DNA of 64,000 bases. It comes from Bactericera cockerelli. Taxonomy: Eukaryota; Arthropoda; Insecta; Hemiptera; Triozidae. The stretch is from positions 10,172,878-10,236,877 of the forward strand of contig CM044956.1 in the NCBI GenBank assembly GCA_024516035.1, read 5' to 3'. Each line of letters opens with the position of its first letter. Within the stretch, counting starts at the first letter, position 1. This document shows, in pieces, positions 17,601 to 23,053 of the stretch. The position numbers and the translations under genes are program-made. The notes under the pieces were generated by a model. That model was not told where the DNA came from. It worked only from the letters and a program-made list of their open reading frames with translations, and ran no database searches.

Positions 17601-19264
17601 TCATATCACGACGGTGGTGTACTCTATTCGCATGGAGGGTACTTCATTCCCAGCAGGAAACTCACAAACCTGCTACCCATTCATATTAACCTCACCCAGC
17701 CTGGGTTGTCCCAACCAGAAATCGAGCACAAGATCTTTGGAGAACGGAGAGTAGTCACAATGTTTATCTTTAAGTAATCTTTTAAACTCTTTTTTTGTTA
17801 CGAATTAATTGCACAGCAACACTAAACTACCAATCAGGTGGTAGAAGCAGCCTTGCTTCTGGGAGTGTAAGGGGATTGCTACCGGTCAGCATGGCACTTG
17901 AAACCATGCACGAGTGTGAAAATGGAAAAGTTCTACTCAACTTTTTACTTCGCTTGCAAATACATGGTCAATATGGTCAATGGTCATATTACGACGAGAT
18001 TTTTTTTACCCGCCATTCGATAGAAAATCACAAACTAACCAGCTAAAAAATCAACCTTTTCCAGCCTGAGTGGGGACGGGAGTAGCGCTAGCATCACGAG
18101 GTTTTAAATTTGAATGGTCACATATCCAAGTCCTCACTTCGCTGGATGTTGCTTAACTTGAGTGTTGGAACGAGAACTGGTGTAATCAACGCTGGCCATT
18201 GACGCTGGCTATCTCTCTAACCAAATAATGTTCTTTAATAGCTTTACTTATAAAACTTTGCCCTTATAAGATTTTCTATTATTATTATTATTTTAATAAG
18301 AACACAAATAACTAGCTCTTCATTTTTTATCTTTATCTTTAATCTTAAAAGTCAAATAAAAATGGGTTAGGATGATGGGTCTTCTGTATACAAAAAAAAC
18401 ACTGCCAATTATGGACACAATACTTCCTCGTGATTGCTTCACATTGTAAACACGTGCCAAATTTGAGATTTTTTTAGAAAATTACTTGTATCTCTAAAAC
18501 GGCTCAACCGATTTTCTTCAAATTTGTTTTATATGGTAGAATATTGTTTTTTATACATTCTAGATTCTACAAAAAATTCTGTATCGGCAAGTCGTGATCC
18601 TTATTTTTTGACTTCTTTGTCCAAAATTTCGGATTTTCTTAAATATCAGAGTCAAATTATTATTAATTTAAAAATAAATATAAAAAGCCTATGTAAAATA
18701 ATAATATGCATAACCATACAAAATTTCATCAAAATCGAGTGTACCGTTCACGAGATATCAGCGTTTAAGTAAAAAGTTAGTGGTCAGGCGCATGGTCTCT
18801 TTCACCAAGAACCGCTAGTACGAATTCGATGAATTTAAAATGGGACCATCTGCAGAATGTCTTCTAGATGTGTGCAAAATTTCATCAAAATCGGTAGAGT
18901 AGTTTCCGAGATTTGCGCGTTACAAGGAATCGTTTTAACAGACCGACAGACAGACAGACCGACAGACCGACGGACCGACAGACAGACACAAAACCAAATT
19001 TGCTCAGGAGTTAATGAAACGTCCAGAAATATGAAAAAAATTGAAATCGGAGCAAAAAAATATTTTTTTTTACAAAAACGAACACAATACTTCCGATTTC
19101 TAATATTAGAAATTTCTCGGAAGTAAAAGCAATGAAAAATAAAACAAATGATTTATTATTATTTATGCTCTCTTCTTTGTGTTTCAGAGATGCCGGTTGA
19201 ACAGAAGAGTGTTCCCGCCGAAGTGTTTGGAAGTCTGGGGAAAGCGGGACAGGTGGAGAAGTGA
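2538..19264 (+). CDS. Xab2: XAB2/SYF1 pre-mRNA-splicing factor, nine 3' exons (5' part upstream of window)
   Basis: The gene encodes a superhelical scaffold of half-a-TPR (HAT) repeats. The family is known as a subunit of the intron-binding and Prp19-associated spliceosomal complex, and in mammals it also acts in transcription-coupled repair. Joined exons are 2538-2682, 4289-4506, 5714-5827, 9111-9383, 10780-10924, 11683-11858, 13384-13504, 16551-16726 and 19188-19264. They give about 481 residues, co-linear with the C-terminal half of human XAB2. Landmarks are [81 protein letters not shown] and the tail [14 protein letters not shown]. All junctions are GT-AG with matching phases. About 385 N-terminal residues must lie before base 1. 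One base is missing in exon 16551-16726. Exons are GC-rich against AT-rich introns. The unusual feature is how many of its splice sites are tandemly duplicated. Confidence 0.95.
2683..3640 (+). repeat. 50-bp minisatellite made of repeated exon end plus splice donor (20 donors in all)
   Basis: The 50-bp period contains GACAAGGCGACCCTGGTGC, the end of the exon, and AAAG|GTAAAC, the donor. Donors fall at 2683 and every 50 bp after that to 3633, which is one genuine donor plus 19 copies. Copies differ by a few substitutions (CCCTAT or CTCTAT, one AAAG|GTAAAT, one GTAAAG). Reading past any donor meets a stop soon after (GGC TGA), so only the first donor keeps the frame open. Confidence 0.95.
3804..3936. 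mobile_element. MITE with ACAGTCGA...TCGACTGT ends (Tc1/mariner-like)
   Basis: Begins TACAGTCGAGC and ends in inverted form ATTCGACTGTATA, with matching inner motifs 'atatgagagaactgg' and 'gttctcttatatcca'. Related copies lie at about 12061-12321 and around 19843-20393. TA-rich flanks fit a TA target. No coding capacity. Confidence 0.6.
3953..4270 (+). mobile_element. tRNA-Gly-derived SINE (full length) just upstream of an XAB2 acceptor
   Basis: The head has an A box (TGGCTCAGTGGTTAAGC), an anticodon-like region CTTGCCATACGG resembling tRNA-Gly(GCC), and a B box GGTTCGATTCC. The body contains CAGCACCTAAATGGGAAGTA and GGCTACGAAATAAAAAAGG, followed by an A-rich tail. The tail ends only ~18 bases before the acceptor at 4289. 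Other copies: 7826-8122, 15886-16204, 41908-42150, 43180-43350, 49905-50035 and 50486-50758. Confidence 0.85.
4289..4506 (+). CDS. Xab2: XAB2 exon ([11 protein letters not shown]...ESFGTFK)
   Basis: The acceptor is TTTGATTTCAG. The exon starts in phase 1-to-2 join (G|TG = Val) and ends TTCAAA|GTGAGC in phase 0. It encodes [20 protein letters not shown] and [20 protein letters not shown], matching human XAB2 around VWCQCGELELRHENY. The acceptor has a weak pyrimidine tract because a SINE poly(A) tail lies next to it. Confidence 0.95.
4688..5050 (+). repeat. Two diverged tandem copies of a ~190-bp sequence
   Basis: The segment from about 4688 (TTTGTGTTAATCTAGACGACGC) recurs from about 4878 with the same order of motifs: GACGCGACGCGGACGTA, GTGAAAGTATTAGTG, GAGGAAGAAATTGACAAATG, GGCCATATTAGAAAACAGG. 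The rest of this intron (4507-5713) is AT-rich. It has no other feature I can name beyond a partial TE motif at 4640-4680 (TTCTAATATTAGAAATTTCTC-like) that recurs near 19095 and 23260. Confidence 0.7.
5714..5827 (+). CDS. Xab2: XAB2 exon ([13 protein letters not shown]...EEAFK)
   Basis: Thirty-eight codons, phase 0 at both ends, between GGTTCCAG and AAG|GTATTT. It encodes [18 protein letters not shown], one HAT repeat nearly identical in pattern to human RIATPQIVINYAMFLEEH. Confidence 0.95.
6348..6357 (-). promoter_or_regulatory. Candidate poly(A) signal for the nested lysine-rich gene
   Basis: On the minus strand this reads AATAAATAAA, about 135 bases after the stop codon of the ORF at 6492-7037. 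It could also be chance in AT-rich intron sequence. Confidence 0.3.
6492..7037 (-). CDS. Intron-nested, single-exon lysine-rich coiled-coil protein (unknown function)
   Basis: A 181-residue open frame antisense within the XAB2 intron 5828-9110. The acidic N-terminus ([16 protein letters not shown]) is followed by about 105 residues almost wholly Lys/Glu/Arg (about 38-140: [15 protein letters not shown]..., [19 protein letters not shown]). The C-terminus is Cys- and Asp-containing ([14 protein letters not shown]). It would form a highly charged single alpha-helix or coiled coil and is probably nuclear or nucleic-acid/cytoskeleton associated. Cysteines recur in K-rich context. It is not recognised as a family. 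Compact intronless genes with a TATA box close to the ATG are often germline-expressed in insects, but that is inference. Support for a real gene: length, TATA at about -35, Kozak-like CCAGAATGAGT, and no repeat matches. Confidence 0.55.
   Translation of the reverse strand: MSHMSCYDSENAQDDMCDEEDSVEFCPTQIQGPPRNPKEESKLRKQKNKEAKKKRKQLVKECKKKAREIKKEYKKKEKERQKKEKERRKKIKDYEKKKAKQEKACKKERDKCEKAKEKDRKQKEKEKLKRLKEKMKIKCESLKYAHQNDDDCEDVQFDDCCQRASAKINNTNKNVLGGRRC
7065..7072 (-). promoter_or_regulatory. TATA box for the nested lysine-rich gene
   Basis: TATAAATT on the minus strand, starting 35 bases before the ATG at 7037. It would place transcription start near 7041 and give a very short leader, or about 14 bases if the second Met (7028) is used. 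Confidence 0.35.
7413..7600 (+). mobile_element. 5S-rRNA-derived SINE
   Basis: The head reads TTGAATACACCCGTTCTCG...GAAGTTGAGCAACGTC...GGACTTGGATGGGAGACCATT, co-linear with 5S rRNA including the internal A-box/C-box region. The body is GGCCCCGTTGAGGCTGG, then a 'ggtttgtgagtttc' tail. Other copies of the family: 12800-12915, 17571-17720, 17960-18200, 19895-20164, 21540-21720, 22066-22285, 23480-23665, 23670-23890, 25080-25210, 41130-41330, 51210-51345 and 63868-64000. Confidence 0.85.
7826..8122 (+). mobile_element. tRNA-Gly-derived SINE
   Basis: Same head (AGCTCAGTGGTTAAGCACTC, GGTCCCGGGTTCGAACACC) and body as the copy at 3953. It ends in GTGAAACACTCATCTTTAAA. Confidence 0.85.
8225..8400 (+). 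mobile_element. tRNA-derived SINE, 'GTCCCGG' family
   Basis: The head starts GGTCCCGGTAGCTCAGTGG and closes AACCCAGCCGGGAC, so the acceptor-stem-like ends still pair. The body reads TGACCACATAGTAATACGTC and 'gggattatttctggaataatagg'. Sister copies lie at 14055-14250 and, inverted, at 21343-21515. Confidence 0.8.
8424..8572 (-). mobile_element. tRNA-Thr-derived SINE, minus copy
   Basis: Reverse complement of a head with CTTGTAACCTGGAGGTCGG (tRNA-Thr(UGU)-like anticodon arm) and a body ending GTGATTAACACAAATATGATAAC. This copy is diverged. Its head abuts the 25-bp array. Family copies: 8904-9045, 15113-15262, 19686-19836, 22518-22664, 26861-27012 and 42327-42474, with older ones at about 29165-29285, 30045-30145 and 40810-40940. 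Confidence 0.8.
8573..8895 (+). repeat. 25-bp minisatellite between two inverted SINEs
   Basis: About 13 copies of GTCGGTATAAATAATCGGTTATAAA with small variants. The GTCGGTA motif is the same as the outer end of both flanking tRNA-Thr SINEs, so the array was probably seeded from a SINE terminus. Confidence 0.9.
8904..9045 (+). mobile_element. tRNA-Thr-derived SINE, plus copy
   Basis: Head ACCGACCTCAGTAGCTTGAT...CTTGTAACCTGGAGGTCGGTGG, body AGTAAAGCGAGTTTGAGTAG, end AACACAAATATGATAAC. It is inverted relative to the copy at 8424-8572. Confidence 0.85.
9111..9383 (+). CDS. Xab2: XAB2 exon ([12 protein letters not shown]...PEEMFE)
   Basis: Ninety-one codons, phase 0 at both ends, between TTTCTGCGCAG and GAG|GTGAGT. 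It encodes [40 protein letters not shown] and [20 protein letters not shown], about two and a half HAT repeats. Its last 105 nt (9279-9383), with the donor, are copied five more times immediately downstream. Confidence 0.95.
9449..10185 (+). repeat. Xab2: Five tandem copies of a 105-nt XAB2 exon segment, each between AG and GTGAGT
   Basis: The copies lie at 9449-9553, 9619-9723, 9781-9885, 9931-10035 and 10081-10185. Each is exactly 35 codons, stop-free in the XAB2 frame (YLLYA[R/W][12 protein letters not shown]...EEMFE), preceded by GACTCAG and followed by GTGAGT. Spacers are 65, 65, 57, 45 and 45 bp of GTGAGTGAC repeats with no pyrimidine tract. If spliced in, each would add one HAT-repeat-sized unit in frame. 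If a spacer is retained, it introduces a stop (GTG AGT GAG TGA). Near-identity among copies indicates recent expansion or homogenisation. Confidence 0.9.
10451..10779 (+). repeat. 40-bp minisatellite of repeated splice acceptor plus exon start (8 copies before the genuine exon)
   Basis: Unit: TTTTCCCACAG|ATGTTCAACATTTACA followed by CAAATCTACATTG. Acceptor-like starts fall at 10460, 10500, 10540, 10580, 10620, 10660, 10700 and 10740; the exon joined here starts at 10780. Forty is 1 mod 3 and the array has no stop in any frame, so starts at 10660 or 10540 would extend the protein in frame by 40 or 80 residues. Confidence 0.95.
10780..10924 (+). CDS. Xab2: XAB2 exon ([14 protein letters not shown]...METKLG)
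   Basis: Starts with ATGTTCAACATTTACATCAAG after TTTTCCCACAG in phase 0 and ends CTAG|GTGAGG in phase 1. It encodes [20 protein letters not shown] and matches human XAB2 DMFNIYIKRAAEIYG. The start was chosen by homology and phase; eight look-alike acceptors precede it. Confidence 0.95.
10925..11682 (+). other. XAB2 intron with no recognised gene
   Basis: AT-rich. Bases 11286-11366 (CCGTGTCCGTGAGATAGGC...GGACGCCCAGAC) recur inverted at 12945-13022, so they are part of a dispersed element. A 16-base poly(T) lies near 11427. Nothing else stands out. Confidence 0.6.
11683..11858 (+). CDS. Xab2: XAB2 exon ([13 protein letters not shown]...QAGYNTQ)
   Basis: Begins after CTGTTCCCAG, completing a split Gly codon, and ends ACTCAG|GTGTGT in phase 0. 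It encodes [20 protein letters not shown], matching human FEVRHGNEDTIKEMLRIRRS. Confidence 0.95.
11840..12065 (+). repeat. Duplicated donor region flanking a LINE-like insertion
   Basis: The exon end and donor (GGCGGGCTACAACACTCAG|GTGTGTAT) at 11840-11868 recur at 12034-12060 with one mismatch. Between them is an AT-rich segment that ends GGGCGGGGTTATTGCCT, a motif also found at about 43040 (inverted) and 46505. This is either an unusually long (~30 bp) target duplication or a tandem duplication that includes the insert. The result is two copies of the donor 194 bp apart. Confidence 0.7.
12061..12321. mobile_element. MITE of the TCGACTGT family
   Basis: Ends GGGTCGACTGTATAC and contains inner motifs (GAGAACTGGATATA, GGAAAATAACCTC repeated) shared with the elements at 3804-3936 and 20165-20393. 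Confidence 0.5.
12568..12640 (+). mobile_element. tRNA-derived SINE head, 'GTGGC(C)GAGTG' family
   Basis: TGGCCGAGTGGAGTGGTGTA then GGTGACCTGGGTTCTAGTCC, related to the SINE at 16242-16541 and the inverted one at 51568-51645. Old and diverged. Confidence 0.5.
12800..12915 (+). mobile_element. 5S-SINE 3' part
   Basis: CCCAGGCTGGGTGAAGTTAA, GCGAATGGAGGGTAAAACCC and 'tcaggacgttaaaaccaaat' match the body and tail of the 5S-derived SINE; the 5S head is missing. Confidence 0.6.
13037..13275 (+). mobile_element. RTE-like non-LTR 3' end
   Basis: CGGGCTGTCGCCCGCTTTGC, then 'caaatttcagcttcctagga' and a tail GACTTTGACATTTATATATT. This layout is typical of RTE-clade 3' ends in arthropods. Superfamily assignment rests on motif memory only. 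Confidence 0.4.
13384..13504 (+). CDS. Xab2: XAB2 exon ([12 protein letters not shown]...EMSFG)
   Basis: Phase 0 start after CTCTCAG, phase 1 end TTCG|GTGAGT. It encodes [20 protein letters not shown], the low-complexity region before the C-terminal tail. The 31-bp minisatellite starts about a dozen bases after the donor. Confidence 0.9.
13648..13913. repeat. Dispersed repeat, copy 2 of 2
   Basis: Near-identical to 2221-2484. It sits within the 31-bp array, whose core motif it also contains in reverse complement. Confidence 0.7.
14055..14250 (+). mobile_element. tRNA-derived SINE, 'GTCCCGG' family
   Basis: The B-box-like GTGGGTTCGAAACCCAGCAGG and body ATGACAAGTTATCCTCCCAT...GCTTACTGCTGGAATAATGG match the family at 8225 and 21343. 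It is inserted into the 31-bp array. Confidence 0.75.
15113..15262 (-). mobile_element. tRNA-Thr-derived SINE
   Basis: Minus-strand copy: TTATCACATTTGTGTTAATC...CTCCAGGTTACAAGTGCGCC...GAGGTCGGT. Confidence 0.8.
15588..15720 (+). mobile_element. tRNA-derived SINE fragment, 'GTGGCAGAG' family
   Basis: TCACCGTGGCAGAGTGTGTT then a shortened body 'aatgctgcgctacccac' and 'attgtgaacagg'. Internally deleted. Confidence 0.5.
15886..16204 (-). mobile_element. tRNA-Gly-derived SINE with long A tail
   Basis: Minus copy with a poly(T) run (about 15886-15911) as its tail and its head at about 16128-16204 (TTAACCACTGAGCTAATCGC). It lies directly next to another SINE at 16242. Confidence 0.85.
16228..16555 (+). 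mobile_element. tRNA-derived SINE with 14-bp target duplication that doubled an XAB2 acceptor
   Basis: SINE body 16242-16541: head GTGGCAGAGTGAGTTAGCGC, B box GGTTCGATCCC, tail of ATT repeats. It is flanked by TTTTTACAGCTCCT at 16228-16241 and again at 16542-16555. The duplicated 14 bp is the acceptor and first five bases of the exon at 16551, so the insertion hit the intron-exon border and made a second acceptor at 16236|16237. Use of the upstream acceptor would read into a stop within the SINE head. Confidence 0.8.
16551..16726 (+). CDS. Xab2: XAB2 exon ([15 protein letters not shown].../...NPDEIDIDD) with a one-base frameshift
   Basis: The first part reads [20 protein letters not shown] in the incoming frame. 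The second part reads [20 protein letters not shown] in the next frame, which also gives the correct phase 1 at the donor 16727. Length is 176, whereas 177 is needed. The switch lies at about 16613-16616 (GATGTGG, where GATGGTGG would restore the frame). The acidic Glu/Asp tail before the last exon is typical of XAB2. Confidence 0.85.
16757..17053 (+). repeat. Dispersed ~260-bp repeat, 'ATTATGTAACGA' family
   Basis: GGCACATAACCAAAATTATG, several ATTATGTAACGA units, then two tandem blocks of AATTGTA(A/G)AGGGAGAGAAGA...GTCATGCGCACAAT, ending 'gagtcgtatgcaagcg' style. The same two-block copy occurs inverted at 51690-51951, and a one-block copy is inverted at about 20553-20795. Near-identity suggests recent mobility. 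Confidence 0.7.
17571..17720 (-). mobile_element. 5S-SINE, truncated (no 5S head)
   Basis: CGTCGCTTTCAACTGCATGG, CAGGAAACTCACAAACCTGC, TTAACCTCACCCAGCCTGGG on plus, i.e. the element's tail and body on minus. Confidence 0.7.
17960..18200 (-). mobile_element. 5S-SINE, diverged
   Basis: Includes the 5S-like head inverted (GGTCACATATCCAAGTCCTC...GTTGCTTAACTTGAGTG...CATTGACGCTGGC). Confidence 0.7.
18440..19110 (+). mobile_element. TE 3' region with 'fits-all' tail and GACAGACC microsatellite
   Basis: Contains CGGCTCAACCGATTTTCTTC, two copies of AAATTTCATCAAAATCG, GAGATTTGCGCGTTACAAGG, a (GACAGACC)n run at about 18940-18990, and ATTAGAAATTTCTCGG near the end. Such phrases mark 3' ends of many arthropod non-LTR or DNA elements. 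The family is not identified. Confidence 0.45.
19188..19264 (+). CDS. Xab2: XAB2 terminal exon ([20 protein letters not shown]...)
   Basis: Acceptor TTTGTGTTTCAG. The exon completes a Glu codon and encodes [20 protein letters not shown] then QVEK and TGA at 19262-19264. Human XAB2 ends QQSVPAAVFGSLKED, so this is the true C-terminus, with a five-residue arthropod-type extension. Confidence 0.95.
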
Positions 19265-19576
19265 TCCCCTTTTTATTATTATGAACTGGTTGGGGTCCCA
19301 CAAGAAGAGCCCCAATTCTTATACCGACCTCTATTAGATCTATTGTGACCAGTTTGACTTGCTCACACTCCTAGTTGTCTAGTATGTGTGAGAAGATTAT
19401 TTCTTGGTTTACTATGTCCAGATTCCTGTTCCCTGGACAAGCAGGGCTAGGTTCTTGACTTTAGTTCCCAAGTTTGGTACATTTTCAAGATTATTGTTGC
19501 CAAATATCCTGAATCTTTTCCTTACCAAGCTATGTACAACTGCCTCTTGGTCATAGGACCGAGGGTTCGAGCTCCG

Positions 19577-19645
19577 GATGAGCGGAAAAGTGTGCCTACC
19601 GAAGAACTGGGCAGTCTGGGGAAAGTAGGACCGGTGGAGAAATGA
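19577..19645 (+). pseudogene. Diverged duplicate of the XAB2 terminal exon
   Basis: Reads DERKSVPTEELGSLGKVGPV then EK and TGA, aligned without gaps to [21 protein letters not shown] 380 bp upstream. About a third of bases differ, yet frame and stop are kept. An AG lies at about 19555 (GGTCATAG|GACCGAGGG). It could be an alternative last exon or a decaying copy; I favour decay because the V-F pair (PAEVFGSL) has become E-L. Confidence 0.7.
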
Positions 19646-19685
19646 TCTCACCAATCTATGTACAAATACTATCAAATCTGGATAT

Positions 19686-19836
19686 AGTTAGTTATCATAT
19701 TTTTGTGTTAATCACTTTCGTGATATCACAAATACTCCAACTCGCTTTACTAAATCTACGCTGAAAGCGGGACTTGAACCACCGACCTCCAGGTTACAAG
19801 TCCGCTGCCTTATCGATCAAGCTACTGGAGTCGGTC
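19686..19836 (-). mobile_element. tRNA-Thr-derived SINE
   Basis: GTTATCATATTTTTGTGTTA...CACCGACCTCCAGGTTACAA...CTACTGGAGTCGG. Confidence 0.85.
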
Positions 19837-19842
19837 AAACCT

Positions 19843-20393
19843 GGATATAAGAGAACTCAAGGGTCCGGAAATTTTATTTCTTATATCCAGGTTATTTTTT
19901 TTTTTATTTTTTTTTTTTTTGGTTTAACGTCGCTTTCAACTGCCATGGTCATATCACGACGGGGGTTTTACCCTCCATTCGCAGGAAACTCACAAACCTG
20001 CTACTCACATTGACCTCACCCAGCCTGAGTGGGGCCGGGAAAAGCCAGCGTCACGAGAATTAGAATTTGAATGGTCACCCATCCAAGTCTTAACCTCGCT
20101 GGATGTCGCTTAACTTCGGTGTTCTGAAGGGAACCGGTGTATTCAACATGCCATCGACGCTGGCTATATCCAGGTTAATCTTATTAAGAGTTAATTTGAG
20201 CTGGAAATTGTAGTCTTATATCAAGGTTTCTCTTATACCCGGGTTCGATTGTATACCTATAATACTATTTAGTGTGTGATATGCTCAGCTCTTATAAAGT
20301 AGTTATTTTCCCTTCTAAAGAAGTAAATTGCTCTTGTATCGAGGTTTCTCTTATGTCCAGTTTTCTTCTAATTATATGCAGGTTCGACTGTAA
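19843..20393. mobile_element. TCGACTGT-family MITE interrupted by a 5S-SINE
   Basis: The left piece 19843-19894 starts AAACCTGGATATAAGAGAAC. The right piece resumes after 20164 and ends GCAGGTTCGACTGTAA near 20393. The interruption carries its own target duplication. Confidence 0.6.
19882..20177 (-). mobile_element. 5S-rRNA-derived SINE with 13-bp target duplication
   Basis: Flanking repeats TATATCCAGGTTA lie at 19882-19894 and 20165-20177. The poly(T) at 19895-19920 is the A-tail of the minus-strand element. In minus orientation the head is GCCAGCGTCGATGGC, GTTGAATACACCGGTTC, CACCGAAGTTAAGCGAC and GACTTGGATGGGTGACC, aligning end to end with the first ~90 nt of 5S rRNA. This is the cleanest copy in the window for defining the element. 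Confidence 0.9.
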
Positions 20394-20399
20394 TACCGT

Positions 20400-20550
20400 G
20401 CACTGGTAGTCGAGTGGTTAAGGCGCTAGTCTGGTAATCCAGGTAGCGTAGGGATCCGTGGGCTCAAATTCCACCCAATGCATGAATTTTTCGTCATTTA
20501 CTTGAGAATATGACCTCGTAATAATAGCACTCTGAGTTTTAGATGATGGA
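20400..20550 (+). mobile_element. tRNA-Ser-like SINE
   Basis: GTAGTCGAGTGGTTAAGGCG, GTCTGGTAATCCAGG with a long variable-arm-like stretch, then a degenerate B box. A second copy is at about 25815-26000. Confidence 0.6.
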
Positions 20551-20552
20551 AA

Positions 20553-20795
20553 AAAAAACGCTTGCATACGAGTCTGCAACCATTGGGACATTTTCATCTT
20601 TACTATTCAAGGTCTAAAACTTAACTGACCAAATTTCTTGTGCGCATGACACATACTTTTTCTCTTCTCTCTTTTTATAATTTAATATTTCGTTACATAA
20701 TTTCGTCACATAATTTCGTTACATAATTTTGGTTATGTGCCAGAGCAAAGACATGAAAATGTCAAAACCTGGATTTTGCTTTTTTTAAAAATAAA
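20553..20795 (-). repeat. Dispersed 'ATTATGTAACGA' repeat, single-block copy
   Basis: ACGCTTGCATACGAGTCTGC...GGTTATGTGCCAGAGCAAAG, inverted relative to 16757-17053. Confidence 0.65.
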
Positions 20796-21342
20796 TTTTA
20801 TTTTTAGAAAAAATTCCGATCCCTTGAGTTCTTTTATATCCATGTTCGACTTTATTATATCACCTTCTTATGTAAGAGAAGAAAAAACCACTGTCTTTTG
20901 ACCTAAGAGTTGTAGGTTCAAGTCCCGATGGAGCAGAAGAATGATTACTGCTACCTTCTCATGTCTTCCCGTCTTTCTGATCTCCGGATAAAGATTTGTC
21001 AACTTCAGAATCAATATTCTGACATTTCAATACAAAATAAATTACGTGCATCTATGTTAGAACTCAACGAATTTTTGTTCTATTGAATTGAATACTTTTA
21101 TTTATTTGTACAAGAATAATATTATAAACAATACATCTCCTATAAGCTAAGTCTAACTTCTGAGGAGTTTTATTGTATAATAAAGCTAATAAAGCTAAGT
21201 TTTATTGTATAATAAACATATTTTCTACTTATAACTTATAAGTTATACATAATCTTGAGCTTTTTTCTTTCAACTTGCAGTGTATATGTACAGCAACGGA
21301 ATAGCAAGTGTCGATGTCACGTTAAATAATAATAATATTATC

Positions 21343-21515
21343 GCCTTATTTAAACTGTCCGATTAAGTCCCATTATTCCAGTAGTAAGCCCGAGACTTAT
21401 TATTATGTGGTAAAAATCGCAAATGGGAGGATAACTTGTCATGTCCCGGCTGGGTTTCGAACCCGCGACCTCTGGATTCACAGAGTGCCGCCTTTACCAC
21501 TGAGCTACCGGGACA
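21343..21515 (-). mobile_element. tRNA-derived SINE, 'GTCCCGG' family
   Basis: Minus copy: TATTGCCTTA-like end, AAGTCCCATTATTCCAGTAG, GGCTGGGTTTCGAACCCGCG, ACTGAGCTACCGGGAC. Good match to 14055-14250. Confidence 0.8.
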
Positions 21516-21539
21516 GAATAGACCAGATTGAATACTGTT

Positions 21540-21720
21540 AAGCAAATTCCTGCGAGATTAATAATTGGCTATGTGACCATTGAAATTCGTACCCTCGTGG
21601 TACTGGCCCCACTTAGGCTGGGCGAGGTTTATTTAAGTTACTGGTTTGTGAGTTTCCACCGAATGGAGGATAAAACCCCTGGATAAATGATATGACCATG
21701 CAGTTGAAAGCGTAAAAAAA
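21540..21720 (+). mobile_element. 5S-SINE, truncated
   Basis: TGTGACCATTGAAATTCGTA, GGCCCCACTTAGGCTGGGCG, ACTGGTTTGTGAGTTTCCAC, ACCATGCAGTTGAAAGCG. Confidence 0.7.
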
Positions 21721-21826
21721 AGTAATGTTCTCCATAAAGAAGAAAGTACAGAGGCATAGCTTTCATCCACACCACTACATGCATGTCTCACGTCAGTGGA
21801 AAATCATAAGCAATCACGACACGTGA

Positions 21827-21848
21827 CCCCCCCCCCCCCCCCCCCCCC
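21827..21848 (+). repeat. Poly(C) run of 22
   Basis: An uninterrupted run of 22 C starting in GTGACCCC. Long G/C homopolymers are rare and hard to assemble, so its exact length is uncertain. Confidence 0.9.
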
Positions 21849-22065
21849 TTTAATCTTCCCCCGAGTTCATGTTTACATCACGGATATTTTTCTTGGCGAA
21901 TTATTTTGGAACGAGAAACGAACGACATTTTTGCGATATTTCGACGCCATGTTGTCAGCTTTTTTATCAATTGCATTCTCCGCCACGGTACTATTTCAGC
22001 AGTTATTTCGAATAGGAAGTCGCTGTACCTAATACCTACACATGTAATAAAAAATTGGTGGGCGT

Positions 22066-22285
22066 TTTTTTGGGTTCAACGTCGCTTTCAACTGCATGCT
22101 CATATCACAACGGGGGTGTTACCCTCCATTCGCAGGAAACTCACAAACCTGCTACCCGCATTAACCTCATCCTGGGTTGGGCCGGAATGCCATCATCACG
22201 AAGACCTTACCTCGCTGGTTGTTGCTTAACTTCGGTGATCCTACGAGAACCGATTCATTCAACGCGCCATCGACGTTGGCTGGTG
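22066..22285 (-). mobile_element. 5S-SINE
   Basis: TTTTGGGTTCAACGTCGCTTTC tail side to CGCGCCATCGACGTTGGC head side. The 5S head is partly deleted. Confidence 0.75.
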
Positions 22286-22517
22286 GACCGATTTATGTAT
22301 ACAATAAGGGGCGGTGGGGGAAGTGGGTTCAACGTTGTCGATAATTGCAATTCTCGCATACTGAATTTTGAATTTCTGCAACATCGGAATTTTCTCTAAC
22401 GAAATATTTGCAGTACATAGCCACGGAATTTGTCGGGTTGTTGAGTCTGTGTGTACATTTGTACACACACAAGCGCAGACGGCTCGTGGATACAGATTGT
22501 AGTACGAGTAATTAAAA

Positions 22518-22664
22518 AAAAGTTATCATATTTGTGTTAATCACTTTCATGATATCACAACTACTCAAACTCGCTTTACTAAATTTACGCTGAAACCGGG
22601 ACTTAAACCACCGACCTCCAGAATACAAGTTCGCCGCCTTATCGATCAAGCCACTGAGGTCGGT
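22518..22664 (-). mobile_element. tRNA-Thr-derived SINE
   Basis: GTTATCATATTTGTGTTAAT...ACCGACCTCCAGAATACAAG...CACTGAGGTCGG. Confidence 0.85.
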
Positions 22665-22702
22665 TTACAGTACGAGTACAAGTAGTAAAGTGTGCTTTTA
22701 TT

Positions 22703-23053
22703 CAATACCGGATTACCCATATGGCGGATTAGGCAGATGTCAAGGGCCCCGCGGTTTGGGGGGCCCCGCGCTTCAGGCAGCTTACATACATCGGTGATCT
22801 ACTTACTACACATCTTATCTAATAACATCTTACCTAATGACAACTTTCTTCACATAATACATATTTAGACATTATTTTCTACTATTATTCTGAAAAAAAT
22901 GTTGCCTGCGACGCTATAAAAGTGGTTTTGGATCGATGTTCAGGGCACTTGGCTTCGATTTCTAAAAATGGTATTGTAAAATAAACTTGGTACAATTTTG
23001 GTGCCCCGCGCCTCGAAATGCCAAGGGCCCCGCGTAGCCTTAATCCAGCACTG
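22703..23053. mobile_element. hAT-type MITE, 351 bp, with 8-bp target duplication
   Basis: The ends are CAATACCGGATTA and the inverse TAATCCAGCACTG. Inner inverted motifs include CAAGGGCCCCGCG, present at both ends (22739 onward and about 23022-23036). CTTTTATT flanks it on both sides (22695-22702 and 23054-23061). Eight-bp duplications and CA(G)...CTG ends are hAT hallmarks. No ORF. Confidence 0.85.
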
